64,000 bases of DNA from Alcaligenaceae bacterium (GTDB taxonomy: Bacteria > Pseudomonadota > Gammaproteobacteria > Burkholderiales > Burkholderiaceae_B). The DNA is taken from positions 124,001 through 188,000 of the forward strand of contig JACCET010000005.1 in NCBI GenBank assembly GCA_013416405.1, in the 5' to 3' direction. Position 1 is the stretch's first letter. Every line of letters starts with the position of its first letter. The notes beneath the pieces were generated by a model that was not told the origin of the DNA, made no database searches, and saw nothing but the letters and a program-made list of their open reading frames with translations. Position numbers and translations under genes: made by a program. Below are positions 27,497 through 36,634 of this stretch, in pieces.

Positions 27497-28474
27497 TTAT
27501 TTTGCAGTGCCGGCCAGGTAGGCCGCCAGGGGTTGTTTACCCTGCAAGGCCAGCAGCAGATTGCTGGTGGCCATTTCAGACATGGCCAGGCGGGTTTCAT
27601 GCGTTGCAGAGCCTGTGTGCGGCAAGGCCAGCACTTTGGGGTGATCAATCAGCGGAGAGTCCGTCGGCAAAGGTTCAACTTCAAACACGTCCAGACCCGC
27701 CGCGCGTAGCGTCCCACGATCCAGGGCATCCAGCAAGGCTTCTTCCTGTACGACCGGGCCACGCCCGCCATTGATCAATATTGCACCCGGCTTCATGAGC
27801 GCAAACTCTTTGGGACCAATCAGGCCGTGCGTTTGGTCGTTCAGGGGCAGCACCACCACCACAAAATCCGATTGTTCCAGTACTTCCTGCATGCTGGCCG
27901 CCTGAGCTTTGCCCTGCGGCAGTCCGCTGGGTACTGGCGTACGTGTGTGATACAGCACAGGCATATTGAAGCCCATCGCGGCGCGTTGGGCCACGGCCCG
28001 ACCAATACGACCATATCCTAGGATGCCCAGTGTTTTTCCGTGCACATCCCAGCCGAATTGATCATCGCCCAGGCTGCGCTTCCAGCGCCGCTGCTGCACA
28101 TAACGGCCCAGCTCAAGAATACGGCGGCTGGTGGAAAGCACCATGGTGAAAATCAGGTCGGCAACGGTTTCGGTCAGCACGCCTGGCGTGTGGCACAAGG
28201 CTATGCCACGCTGTTGCAAGGCAGCCAGCTCAAACTTGTCGACCCCGACGGAGATGCTGGAAATGACTTCCAGGCCAGGCGCCCGTGCCAGCACGGCCTG
28301 GTCTATGGGAAAGCTGGAACCTATCATGCCCTGCGCCGTGGGCAAGGCATCGAAAAACGCCTGCTCTTGGCTTGCTATCCGCGGGTTCGCCACGATGACA
28401 TCGTGCTCCATCCGAATACGATCCAGCTGTTCAGCCGGCAGTTCACGGTAAACCAGAACCTGCTTACGGCTCAT
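27497..28474 (-). CDS. D-2-hydroxyacid dehydrogenase (GhrB/gluconate 2-dehydrogenase-like)
   Basis: NAD(P)-dependent oxidoreductase of the D-isomer 2-hydroxyacid family, 325 residues. The Rossmann motif LGILGYGRIGRAVAQRA, the substrate loop SISVGVD, INGGRGPVVQEEAL with the catalytic Arg region and LPHTGSATHETR with the catalytic His are visible. Relatives reduce glyoxylate, hydroxypyruvate or 2-ketogluconate. Its start overlaps the stop of the kinase gene (ATGA), and it is the last gene of the operon, which suggests a sugar-acid substrate such as 2-ketogluconate; this is inference. Confidence 0.87.
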   Translation of the reverse strand: MSRKQVLVYRELPAEQLDRIRMEHDVIVANPRIASQEQAFFDALPTAQGMIGSSFPIDQAVLARAPGLEVISSISVGVDKFELAALQQRGIALCHTPGVLTETVADLIFTMVLSTSRRILELGRYVQQRRWKRSLGDDQFGWDVHGKTLGILGYGRIGRAVAQRAAMGFNMPVLYHTRTPVPSGLPQGKAQAASMQEVLEQSDFVVVVLPLNDQTHGLIGPKEFALMKPGAILINGGRGPVVQEEALLDALDRGTLRAAGLDVFEVEPLPTDSPLIDHPKVLALPHTGSATHETRLAMSEMATSNLLLALQGKQPLAAYLAGTAK

Positions 28475-29415
28475 AATCCGGCCTGCTCAAGTTCAAGGCG
28501 CGTAGGCAAGCCTTCGGTATCACCCAATACCTGAACGGCACGCGCGCCTATCCATGCGCCCCTCTCTACGGCACTACGCAACGGTTGGCCCTCAATCAAG
28601 GCGCTGATCACCCCGGCGGCAAAACCATCACCCGCACCGACCGTATCAATAACCTTGGCAACCGGAAAACCCGCCACATAGCCTTGCTCGTCACCCGAAT
28701 CATAGTAAGCGCCATCGGCGCCAAGCTTGATCACCACCAGGTCAACACCCTTGCTGCGATAAAAACCTGCAATGTCTTCAGGCGTATCCAGCCCGGTCAG
28801 CAAACGCCCTTCTTCTATGCCCGGAAACAACCAGTTGGCGCGATAAGCCAGCGCATTGATGCCCTCGCGCATACGCTCGGTGGATGGCCACAGGGAGGGA
28901 CGCAAATTGGGATCGAACGACACTGTTTTGCCTGCGGCACGCATAAGCTCAATAGTCTTGGCCGCAACCTGGTAGCAATTATCGGAAATGGCGGGAAACA
29001 CACCCGTGCTGTGCAAATGGCGCGCACCACATAACCAATCCTGGTCAATATCGGCCACCTGCATCTGGCTGGCTGCGGATCCCTTGCGGTGGTATTCAAC
29101 AGGAGGATCGCTGCCATCCGTGACCTGGCCCTTGAACTGAAATCCCGTGCGCTGCGCCGGATCGCACACAACATGAGAACAATCTATCCCTTCGCTCTGC
29201 ATTTCAGCCAGCAAATAGCGCGCCATCGATTCGGCGCCCAAGCGGCTGGCCCAGCCCACCCGAATACCCAGCCGCGCCAGGCCTATGGCCACATTGGTTT
29301 CAGCGCCGGCGGTGCGTTTGTAAAAACCTTGCGCGTGTTCCAGCGGGCCTGGGCGGTCAGCAACCAGCAGCATCATCGCCTCGCCGAAAGTCACTACATC
29401 CAATGCGTGAGTCAC
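28471..29415 (-). CDS. PfkB-family kinase, probable 2-dehydro-3-deoxygluconokinase
   Basis: Ribokinase-fold sugar kinase of 314 residues. It has the N-terminal FGEAM, the KDG-kinase-like block FYKRTAGAETNVAIGLARLG, and the C-terminal anion-hole motif DTVGAGDGFAAGV with the catalytic Asp. Phosphorylating KDG would give KDPG, the substrate of the eda product encoded 1.6 kb away. GTG 29415 is chosen because it overlaps the TGA of the preceding gene (GTGA); the longer frame from 29544 has no family support. Confidence 0.85.
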   Translation of the reverse strand: MTHALDVVTFGEAMMLLVADRPGPLEHAQGFYKRTAGAETNVAIGLARLGIRVGWASRLGAESMARYLLAEMQSEGIDCSHVVCDPAQRTGFQFKGQVTDGSDPPVEYHRKGSAASQMQVADIDQDWLCGARHLHSTGVFPAISDNCYQVAAKTIELMRAAGKTVSFDPNLRPSLWPSTERMREGINALAYRANWLFPGIEEGRLLTGLDTPEDIAGFYRSKGVDLVVIKLGADGAYYDSGDEQGYVAGFPVAKVIDTVGAGDGFAAGVISALIEGQPLRSAVERGAWIGARAVQVLGDTEGLPTRLELEQAGL

Positions 29416-30185
29416 CGTGTGGTCTCCAGAGTGCGCAACTGCTGAATGGCGCTGCGCGTAATACTTGCCAAGTCCTCGCCCACAAGAGGATATTCGATTG
29501 CGCGCGGCACTCCGCAGGGCATGGCACGCAACAGCGCTCGCCATGGCGCAGCGGAATCCTGCAACGGCACGGCAATCCAGCGGGTAAGTTGGCGCTGCAC
29601 GCCTTTACAGTGAATGTAGCTGACACGCCCGGAAAATGCCTGGGCTGCTTGCATGGGACATTCGCCGTTCCAGTGCCAGTTGCCCATGTCGAACGTCATG
29701 CCCAGGTTCAGGCCAGCGTGGTCGGCCTGCTTGAAAAATGCCTGCAAGACATTCACCGCACCAGCAGTCGGCGTCTGATCATTTTCAATAAGCAAGGTAA
29801 TGTCCTGCTCCGCCAGGCGCTGATCCAGACAGGGCCAGGCGTGGTCCGCAGCACCACCGAACCCACCTATGGACATCTTCAGTGTTTTCGAGCCCAGTGC
29901 CCGTGCGGCGGCCAGGCCGTTATCGAGGTGCTGTTCAGCCAACTTGCCCTGGCTGTCCCACAGCATATCGGGGCTGGAATACACACAAGCCAAACCCAGA
30001 TCACGCACGGTACGGGCCAGCGCATCGAGTTCGCCATCGTGGCCGGTCAGCAATTCCCCACGTATCTCGACACCATCGGCACCGGCCTCGTGGCACAAAC
30101 GCACAAACCATTCCTGTCCGTGCCGCTTAACCTCGGTTGCACCGAAGGAGCCCAGGGAAACAAACACCTGCTGCGGTGAAGTCAT
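29412..30185 (-). CDS. Sugar phosphate isomerase/epimerase-like TIM barrel protein
   Basis: AP-endonuclease-2-fold TIM barrel of 257 residues. Metal-site blocks are seen in LIENDQT, FDMGNWHWNGE and YIHCKG. Members isomerise or epimerise sugars or sugar acids, or dehydrate keto-sugars; the substrate cannot be told. It begins 1 bp after the ATPase gene and overlaps the kinase gene, so it belongs to the transporter-KDG kinase operon. Confidence 0.82.
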   Translation of the reverse strand: MTSPQQVFVSLGSFGATEVKRHGQEWFVRLCHEAGADGVEIRGELLTGHDGELDALARTVRDLGLACVYSSPDMLWDSQGKLAEQHLDNGLAAARALGSKTLKMSIGGFGGAADHAWPCLDQRLAEQDITLLIENDQTPTAGAVNVLQAFFKQADHAGLNLGMTFDMGNWHWNGECPMQAAQAFSGRVSYIHCKGVQRQLTRWIAVPLQDSAAPWRALLRAMPCGVPRAIEYPLVGEDLASITRSAIQQLRTLETTR

Positions 30186-30186
30186 A

Positions 30187-30981
30187 TCAGTGATTCAGGA
30201 TTTGGCCAAGAAAACTGCGCGTCTTTTCGTGCGTGGGATTACTGAAGAATTGCTCAGGCGCGGCTTGCTCAACAATGCCGCCTTCAGCCATGAAGATGAC
30301 CCGGTCGGCCACACTGCGCGCAAAACCCATTTCGTGTGTCACGCACAGCATGGTCATGCCATCGTCGGCCAGGCCTATCATGGTGTCCAGCACTTCCTTG
30401 ACCATTTCCGGATCCAGTGCCGATGTTGGCTCATCGAACAGCATGACTTTGGGCGTCATGCACAGGGCGCGTGCAATGGCCACCCGCTGCTGCTGACCGC
30501 CGGAGAGCTGGCTGGGGTATTTCCTGGCCTGGTCTCCGATACGTACCCGGTTCAGATACTTCATGGCTTGTGCTTCAGCTTCTGCCTTGCTGATACCGCG
30601 CGAGCGCATCGGTGCCAGCATGCAATTCTGCAGCACAGTCATGTGCGGAAACAGATTGAACTGCTGGAATACCATGCCCACTTCCTGCCGGACGGCGTCG
30701 ATATTGCCGGCCTTGGCCGTAAGATCGATGCCGTCGACGACAATACTTCCCTGCTGTATTTTTTCCAAACCATTGATGCAACGGATCAAGGTCGATTTGC
30801 CCGAGCCCGATGGTCCGCAAATAACAATACGCTCGCCGGCGGCAACGGTCAGATCAATATCAGTCAGGACGTGAAATTTGTCGTACCACTTGTTCAGCGC
30901 TTGAATTTCAATGATGGTTCCGCCGGTTGGGGCGGAACGATGCGCTTGATCGGCGGCAGGCGTGGTCTGCGTATCAGTCAT
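30187..30981 (-). CDS. Amino-acid-type ABC transporter ATPase (GlnQ/HisP-like)
   Basis: ATPase of the polar-amino-acid uptake (PAAT) family, 264 residues from ATG 30981 (a TTG at 30987 is also in frame). Walker [10 protein letters not shown], signature LSGGQQQR and Walker [16 protein letters not shown] are intact. An N-terminal tail of about 20 low-complexity residues precedes the domain. With the two permeases and binding protein upstream it forms a complete importer, unusual because it is embedded among sugar-acid enzymes. Confidence 0.92.
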   Translation of the reverse strand: MTDTQTTPAADQAHRSAPTGGTIIEIQALNKWYDKFHVLTDIDLTVAAGERIVICGPSGSGKSTLIRCINGLEKIQQGSIVVDGIDLTAKAGNIDAVRQEVGMVFQQFNLFPHMTVLQNCMLAPMRSRGISKAEAEAQAMKYLNRVRIGDQARKYPSQLSGGQQQRVAIARALCMTPKVMLFDEPTSALDPEMVKEVLDTMIGLADDGMTMLCVTHEMGFARSVADRVIFMAEGGIVEQAAPEQFFSNPTHEKTRSFLGQILNH

Positions 30982-31000
30982 GTTCAATCACTCTTGCCAA

Positions 31001-31807
31001 TCAGGATTGCTTCAACTCTGGCAATGGCGTACCCAGCCATTTTTCGAACAACTTGCTGAATTCGCCATTCTTGATGTTTTTGTCGACGGCTTCGTTAACG
31101 GCCTTCAGTGTATTGGCCTCGCCAGGACGCATGGCCACGGCCATTTCCTGCTGCAGCAATACAAACTTATTTTCAAAACGATCGGGAGAGCGCTTGGCGA
31201 TCTGACCGGCTACCGTGGTGGAACACCCAATAGCATCGACCTGGCCGGACAGCAAGGCCTGCATCGCCGAAGCATCATCGTCAAAACGGCGGATGTTGGC
31301 ATCCTTGGGCGCAATCTTGGTCACAGCAACGTCTTGAGTGCTGGCACGGGCCACGCCTATGCGCAGACCGGACAGATCTTCAGCCTTGGCGATCTTGGTG
31401 TCCTTACCCCCGAACACAACGATCTGCGCGGCCGAATACGGATGCGAGAACTGAACCTGCTTGGCACGCTCAGGCGTGATGGCCAGCGAAGCCACCAGCA
31501 TATCGACCTTGTTGGTCAGCAGGAAAGGAATACGGTTGGGGCCGGTAACCGGAACAATATTAACCTTCACGCCCAGATCCTTGGCCAATTGGCGCGCCAC
31601 ATCGGCGTCATAGCCATCGGGCTTGTTCTCGGTATTCATGATGCCATAAGGGGGGAAATCAACCAGCATGCCAATGGTGAGCTCGCCTTTTGCCTTGACA
31701 TCATCAATGGTCTCGGCAACGGCAGCGCTACTGCCCAAGGCAAATACAGCACACGTTGCCAGCAGGGCGGCGCCGGCCACGCTACGCATCTTCTTCATCA
31801 CAAACAT
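31001..31807 (-). CDS. Amino-acid-type ABC transporter periplasmic binding protein
   Basis: SBP_bac_3 family protein of 268 residues with a signal peptide (basic KKMRS, hydrophobic AGAALLATCAVFALG, cleavage near AVAE). Blocks GELTIGMLVDFPPYGIMN and KPDGYDADVARQLAKDLG are typical of amino-acid/opine binders. ATG 31807 has GGAG seven bases upstream; ATG 31798 is an alternative. The ligand is unknown. Given the operon, an amino-sugar acid or sugar-derived compound is possible, but this is a guess from context. Confidence 0.9.
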   Translation of the reverse strand: MFVMKKMRSVAGAALLATCAVFALGSSAAVAETIDDVKAKGELTIGMLVDFPPYGIMNTENKPDGYDADVARQLAKDLGVKVNIVPVTGPNRIPFLLTNKVDMLVASLAITPERAKQVQFSHPYSAAQIVVFGGKDTKIAKAEDLSGLRIGVARASTQDVAVTKIAPKDANIRRFDDDASAMQALLSGQVDAIGCSTTVAGQIAKRSPDRFENKFVLLQQEMAVAMRPGEANTLKAVNEAVDKNIKNGEFSKLFEKWLGTPLPELKQS

Positions 31808-31866
31808 ATCATGTCTCCAGAGTTGGGATAAAACATTTATAAAAAGAAAGCAGGATCAGCCATGCA

Positions 31867-32520
31867 CTATCGCGCCAGCGACATTGCAAGACGCCTCTCC
31901 ATATAGGAAGCCAGCATGGACAACGGCCAGCACAGGAAAAAGTAGATAACGGCTACCACGGTGAACACCAGCATGGGCTGGAAGGTGGCGTTGTTGATGA
32001 TCTGACCCGCGCGGGTCAATTCCGTGAAACCGATAATGGCCGCCAGCGACGTGCCCTTAACAATCTGGACCAGGTAGCCTACCGTGGGTGGCACACCGAT
32101 TTTCAGGGCCTGCGGCAGCACAATGTCACGCATTTTGTGGCGATAAGACAGGCCCAGCGCCTCGGCAGCCTCCCATTGGCCGCGTGGAATGGCTTCGATG
32201 CAACCGCGCCAGATTTCACCCAGGAATGCCCCGCTATTCAGCGTCAGGGCCAACGCGGCGGCAAGCCACGGGTTGATGTCGAACCCAAGAATCGGGGCGC
32301 CGAAAAACACCAGGAACAACTGCAGCAGCAGCGGTGTGCCGCGAAACAGCTGAATGAAGCCCATGGACAGGCTGCGCGCCACCTTGTTTTCGCTAGTGCG
32401 AGACAGCGCGATGATCAAGCCGACTATGCCCCCGCCCACAAAGGCCATGAGTGACAGCGCAATAGTCCATTGTGCGGCTTCAAGTATGAACCAGAAATCG
32501 GAATAGCCAAAAGTACGCAT
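31867..32520 (-). CDS. Amino-acid-type ABC transporter permease (second)
   Basis: A 217-residue PAAT permease (HisM/GlnP fold). It shows the family pattern FIQLFRGTPLLLQLFLVFFG and the EAA loop EAIPRGQWEAAEALGLSYRHKMRDIVLPQA. Start and stop codons are shared with the upstream permease at 32520, so the pair is translated together and probably forms a heterodimer. Confidence 0.92.
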   Translation of the reverse strand: MRTFGYSDFWFILEAAQWTIALSLMAFVGGGIVGLIIALSRTSENKVARSLSMGFIQLFRGTPLLLQLFLVFFGAPILGFDINPWLAAALALTLNSGAFLGEIWRGCIEAIPRGQWEAAEALGLSYRHKMRDIVLPQALKIGVPPTVGYLVQIVKGTSLAAIIGFTELTRAGQIINNATFQPMLVFTVVAVIYFFLCWPLSMLASYMERRLAMSLAR

Positions 32521-33191
32521 TATCGACGATCCGGATAGTTAAGCCCCCACTGGAAAACCAGGCGGAACATAAGGGAAAAGGCTAGCGTCAGTAACAGATA
32601 GATGCCGGTGATGACGATATAGATTTCAAAGCTGCGAAAGGTCTCGGACTGCAGATTTGCCGCGACCGACGTCAAGTCGTCGGCGGAGATAACCGATACC
32701 ACGCTAGAGGCCAGCATCAACAGAATAAACTGGCTGGTCAGTGCGGGATAGATCGCCTTCAGGGCGGGCTTGAGCACCACAAAGCGAAAGACTTCCATTC
32801 GCGACAGATTCAACGCCAGCCCTGCCTCGACCTGACCTTTGGGTATGGACTCTATGCCGGCTCGGACAATTTCCGTGGCGTAGGCGCCCAAATTGAACAC
32901 CATGGCGAACAAGGCAGCCGTATAAGGCGACCAGCGCACGCCTACTGCGGGCAAGGCGAAGAAAAAGAAAAACAATTGAACAAGGAATGGCGTGTTGCGT
33001 ATGACTTCAATATAGATATTGATCAGCCATCGTAGCGGTGCCGGGCCAGCTGTTTTACCCCAGGCACAGAACACCGCCACCAGCAGGCCCAACAGCATCG
33101 CCATGAACGACAACTGGATAGTCATCCAGGTGCCTTGAAGCAGTAAGGGCCAGGCTTCGAAGACCGGACCAAATTGAAAGGTGTAATTCAC
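32520..33191 (-). CDS. Amino-acid-type ABC transporter permease (first)
   Basis: A 223-residue PAAT permease with IYIEVIRNTPFLVQLFFFFFALP and the EAA loop ESIPKGQVEAGLALNLSRMEVFRFVVLKPA. First gene of the seven-gene operon running to 27497 (two permeases, binding protein, ATPase, TIM-barrel isomerase, PfkB kinase, hydroxyacid dehydrogenase). A LacI-type operator and a promoter lie between it and the upstream LacI gene. Confidence 0.92.
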   Translation of the reverse strand: MNYTFQFGPVFEAWPLLLQGTWMTIQLSFMAMLLGLLVAVFCAWGKTAGPAPLRWLINIYIEVIRNTPFLVQLFFFFFALPAVGVRWSPYTAALFAMVFNLGAYATEIVRAGIESIPKGQVEAGLALNLSRMEVFRFVVLKPALKAIYPALTSQFILLMLASSVVSVISADDLTSVAANLQSETFRSFEIYIVITGIYLLLTLAFSLMFRLVFQWGLNYPDRR

Positions 33192-33265
33192 GTTATCTGA
33201 ACCTTGGGTATGGCCGACAATAAAAGCAAACCGCGCGAAATCGCAGATACCGTCTTTATTGCCAC

Positions 33266-33279
33266 TGAAACCGGTTTCA
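33266..33279. promoter_or_regulatory. LacI-type operator in front of the transporter/KDG-kinase operon
   Basis: TGAAACCGGTTTCA is a perfect 14-bp palindrome with the central CG typical of LacI/GalR operators. It lies just downstream of the predicted promoter (33303-33311), where bound repressor would block initiation or elongation. The adjacent LacI gene (33332-34399) is the obvious candidate. Confidence 0.6.
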
Positions 33280-33302
33280 TAATTCAGTGCAAGTAGCAGA
33301 AG

Positions 33303-33311
33303 ATTATAGCA
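33303..33311 (-). promoter_or_regulatory. Extended -10 promoter for the transporter operon
   Basis: On the minus strand the sequence TGC-TATAAT is a perfect extended -10 element; transcription would start near 33296, about 105 nt before ATG 33191. No good -35 was seen, as expected for this class. Confidence 0.5.
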
Positions 33312-33331
33312 GCGATTATCACAAAATTATT

Positions 33332-34399
33332 TCAATCATCCTGCTGCAGGGGCCGCCGGGTATGCGTTCTGCGTGTGGAGCCTCGAGCCACCAGCGTGCC
33401 GTGCAACAGCATTTCCCTGGCCGGTTCGTCCATGCCTTGCAGTCGTTGCAGCAAACAATACGCGGCAAGTCGGCCCAGTTCGTCCGTAGGTTGCGACACG
33501 GCGCTGACGCCTGGACCTATATAGGGTGCCCACGGCGTATCGTCTATAGTCAGCAAGCCAATATCGGTACCCAGGCGCCATCCCAGTTGCTCGACGGCCT
33601 CGACTATGCGCAAGGTGACCACTGCATTGCCTCCGATGACGGCCGGCACGCCTGGGCCGCCATCGGTCGCCACCATGGCGCGCGCGCGCAGCGCTTTCAG
33701 GGATGCGATCAACTCCGCCTGGCCCCCAGCCTCGAGGGCGCGTCCCGACACCTGACCCGCGTTCGCCCGAATAAACTCATTGAAAGCGTGCGTGCGCTCT
33801 ATGCGGGCGCTGATTTTACCCAGGGGCTCTGTCACCAGCATCAACTCGCGGTAGCCTGCGTCCAGCAAATGCTGGCCACAGACGGTAATGGCATGGGTGT
33901 TGTCCAGCGATACAAAGTCAACATCCAGCCCCTCGTGCCGACGGTCGACCAACACAATAGGTTTGCCTTGTCTGGCTGTCTCCAGCGCAGCGCCCGGATC
34001 ATGCCCCGTGGTATTCAGGATGAATCCCTCGACCCTGTACGATGACAAAGCCTGCAGACCGGCATTTTCGCGCTCGCTTTCGTTGCCCATGTTGAACAAC
34101 ATAACCAGATAGCCCGCCTCGCGGCAGGCTTGCTCTGCACCGCGCAGCACCGCCACGGAAAACGGATTGGTAATGTCGGCCACCACCAGGCCTATCAGGC
34201 GCGAGCGCCCTCGTTTCAGCGCCTGCGCCATCGGGCTGGGCACGTAGCCCAACTGGGCTATGGCCACCTCGACACGTCGGGCAATCTCCGGCGACAACAA
34301 GGTATCGCGATGATTAAGAAAGCGCGAGACGGTTGCCTTGGATACACCGGCCTCGCGAGCCACATCAGCAATGGTGCTGCGTGAGGTAGCTTTGCTCAC
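33332..34399 (-). CDS. LacI-family transcriptional regulator (LacI-2)
   Basis: A 355-residue repressor. The helix-turn-helix TIADVAREAGVSKATVSRFLNHRD is followed by the hinge YVPSPMAQALKRGRSRLIGLVV and a periplasmic-binding-like sensor domain. It starts with GTG overlapping the stop of the dehydrogenase gene (GTGA) and is thus the last gene of the first sugar operon, while it sits immediately upstream of the operator of the second. It is likely to control the transporter/KDG-kinase operon; the effector is unknown. Confidence 0.9.
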   Translation of the reverse strand: MSKATSRSTIADVAREAGVSKATVSRFLNHRDTLLSPEIARRVEVAIAQLGYVPSPMAQALKRGRSRLIGLVVADITNPFSVAVLRGAEQACREAGYLVMLFNMGNESERENAGLQALSSYRVEGFILNTTGHDPGAALETARQGKPIVLVDRRHEGLDVDFVSLDNTHAITVCGQHLLDAGYRELMLVTEPLGKISARIERTHAFNEFIRANAGQVSGRALEAGGQAELIASLKALRARAMVATDGGPGVPAVIGGNAVVTLRIVEAVEQLGWRLGTDIGLLTIDDTPWAPYIGPGVSAVSQPTDELGRLAAYCLLQRLQGMDEPAREMLLHGTLVARGSTRRTHTRRPLQQDD

Positions 34400-35544
34400 A
34401 CAGCCACCCAGGCGCTATTGGCGCGATGACTCTTGATCACCGTATCGATAAACCTGTGGCCCGATACGCCAGCTTGCAAGCCGGGCAAATACGCAGCACT
34501 CGGCGGTGCAACAACGCCTGCCTCGTGCGCCTGAATCTGATCAGCCGCGTCGCGATACAGCTGCGCGAAGGCCTCGATATAGCCTTCCGGATGACCGGCA
34601 GGAATACGCGTGGCGTGCATCGCCGCTGCGCTGTCCGCCCGGCCACGCGTGATCCGCTGCGCCACGCCCCCTTGTGGGGTCAGCCACAGCACATTGGGAT
34701 TTTCCTGGTCAAAGCGCAACTGGGCCTGGCTGCCATACACCCGCAGGCTCAAGGCATTCTCGCATCCGGTGGCGACCTGACTGGCCCACAAGGTGCCGCG
34801 CGCGCCATTCGTATAACGCATCATCACCTGCACATGGTCGTCCAGGCGCCGGTCCGGCATGAAGGTATGCAGTTCGGCGGCGATCTCTGCAGGTTCGGCC
34901 CCCGTGACATAGCTGGCCAATTGATAAGCATGAATACCCACATCGCCCAGCGTACCCGCCGGCCCTGCCATGCCGGGATCTTCCCGCCAGCCGCCTTCAC
35001 CGGTGAGAGCCGATGCGTCGGCCCACCAGTCTTGCGAATACTCCACCTGCACCAGGCGCAGTTCACCAATCGCGCCGTCGGCCACCAACGACCGGGCATG
35101 GCGCACAAGTGGGTAGCCAGTATAGGTATGGGTCAGTACAAACAGCGACGCACTGCGACGGGCCAGCTCACGCAGTTCAAGCGCCTCAGTCAGCGACACC
35201 GTTAGCGGCTTGTCGCAGATAATGTGTATTCCTTCGGCCAGGAAGGCTCGAACCACCGGCGCGTGCAAATGGTTAGGTGTAACGATGGACACGGCATCAA
35301 TCCCGCCTTGCCCGTTACGCCGTAAATCGCCCTCGCGCTTGGCCATGTCGCGCCAATCGGCGTAGCTGCGTTCGGGTGCAATGCCGGCATCGGCGGCACT
35401 GGCGGCCGCCCGCTCGGCATTGCCGGACAACGCCCCCGCCACCAGTTCGTAACGGTCGTCCAGGCGCGCTGCCATCCGGTGCACCGCACCAATGAAAGCC
35501 CCCTGGCCGCCGCCCACCATACCCAACCTCAGTCGCCTACGCAT
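34396..35544 (-). CDS. Gfo/Idh/MocA-family oxidoreductase
   Basis: NAD(P)-dependent dehydrogenase of 382 residues. The N-terminal Rossmann motif LGMVGGGQGAFIGAVHR, the catalytic-Lys motif HIICDKPL with VTPNHLHAP before it, and the substrate region DVGIHAYQLASYVTGAEP are clear. Relatives oxidise C3 or other hydroxyls of sugars and glycosides (ThuB, YcjS and levoglucosan dehydrogenase belong to this superfamily). It pairs with the TIM-barrel gene just upstream, 14 bp apart, a combination also seen in those pathways. The actual substrate is not shown by the sequence. Confidence 0.88.
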   Translation of the reverse strand: MRRRLRLGMVGGGQGAFIGAVHRMAARLDDRYELVAGALSGNAERAAASAADAGIAPERSYADWRDMAKREGDLRRNGQGGIDAVSIVTPNHLHAPVVRAFLAEGIHIICDKPLTVSLTEALELRELARRSASLFVLTHTYTGYPLVRHARSLVADGAIGELRLVQVEYSQDWWADASALTGEGGWREDPGMAGPAGTLGDVGIHAYQLASYVTGAEPAEIAAELHTFMPDRRLDDHVQVMMRYTNGARGTLWASQVATGCENALSLRVYGSQAQLRFDQENPNVLWLTPQGGVAQRITRGRADSAAAMHATRIPAGHPEGYIEAFAQLYRDAADQIQAHEAGVVAPPSAAYLPGLQAGVSGHRFIDTVIKSHRANSAWVAV

Positions 35545-35558
35545 ACCTGTCTATCCAC

Positions 35559-36614
35559 TTAATCGATGCCCAGCAGCTTTTTATATTGTTCTGCGGATGC
35601 CGCGCTTTTGGCGAAATCGTCGAAAGCGCTGTCGGCCACCCGAATAATATGCCTGTCAATGAAGGGAGCGCCTTCGGCCGCACCCTGCTCCGGATGCTTC
35701 AGACAGCATTCCCACTCAAGCACTGCCCATCCATCATAATCGTACTGCGCCATCCTGGAAAAAATACCACCGAAATCCACCTGACCATCGCCCAGGGAAC
35801 GGAAGCGACCTGCACGATCCACCCAATTGGCAAACCCTCCATACACCCCCTGCCTGCCGCTGGGTCTGAATTCAGCGTCCTTGACATGGAATGACTTGAT
35901 ACGCTCGTGATAGATGTCGATAAAAGCCAGATAATCGAGTTGCTGCAAAACAAAGTGACTGGGATCGTACAAGATATTGGCGCGCGAATGACCGCCCACA
36001 CCATCAAGAAAACGCTCGAACGTCAGGCCATCGTGCAGATCCTCGCCAGGGTGCAGCTCGTAGCTGACGTCGACACCGGCGGCATCGAAGGCATTAAGCA
36101 CGGGCGTCCAGCGACGAGCCAGTTCTGCAAAAGCCTGTTCCACCAGCCCCGCCGGACGTTGAGGCCAGGGATAGAGATAAGGCCAGGCCAGCGCACCGGA
36201 AAATGTCGCATGCGCCGTCAGGCCCAGCCGCTGCGACGCGCGAGCGGCATACAGCAGTTGTTCATACGCCCATTGCTGCCGCGCCGCCGGGTTGCCCCGG
36301 ACATGCGCCGCGGCAAACCCGTCGAACAAGGCATCGTAGGCAGGATGTACCGCCAACAGCTGGCCTTGCAGATGAGTGGACAGCTCAGTCACGGCCAGGC
36401 CGTGACTGGCCAGCATGCCACTGACCTCATCGCAGTACGTCTGACTTTCGGCCGCCTTGCTTACATCGAACAGAGCCGGATCGTTGGTGGGTATCTGTAC
36501 GCCTTTATATCCCAGGCCAGCCGCCCAGCGGGCCAAGCCTTCCAGGGTATTGAATGGCGGCGTATCGCCGGCAAACTGCGCCAGAAAAACTCCGGGTCCT
36601 TTGATCGTCTTCAT
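35559..36614 (-). CDS. Sugar phosphate isomerase/epimerase-like TIM barrel protein
   Basis: A 351-residue AP-endonuclease-2-fold enzyme, longer than the one at 29412. Metal ligands are likely Glu in SYELHPGED, Asp/His in LYDPSHF, His in KSFHVKDAE and Glu in VLEWECCLKHPEQG. Family members include keto-sugar epimerases and 3-keto-glycoside lyases or hydratases. It lies between the ribose-type transporter genes and the Gfo/Idh/MocA dehydrogenase, suggesting the two act in sequence on an imported glycoside. Confidence 0.85.
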   Translation of the reverse strand: MKTIKGPGVFLAQFAGDTPPFNTLEGLARWAAGLGYKGVQIPTNDPALFDVSKAAESQTYCDEVSGMLASHGLAVTELSTHLQGQLLAVHPAYDALFDGFAAAHVRGNPAARQQWAYEQLLYAARASQRLGLTAHATFSGALAWPYLYPWPQRPAGLVEQAFAELARRWTPVLNAFDAAGVDVSYELHPGEDLHDGLTFERFLDGVGGHSRANILYDPSHFVLQQLDYLAFIDIYHERIKSFHVKDAEFRPSGRQGVYGGFANWVDRAGRFRSLGDGQVDFGGIFSRMAQYDYDGWAVLEWECCLKHPEQGAAEGAPFIDRHIIRVADSAFDDFAKSAASAEQYKKLLGID

Positions 36615-36634
36615 GCTGATGCTCGCGCTATGCT

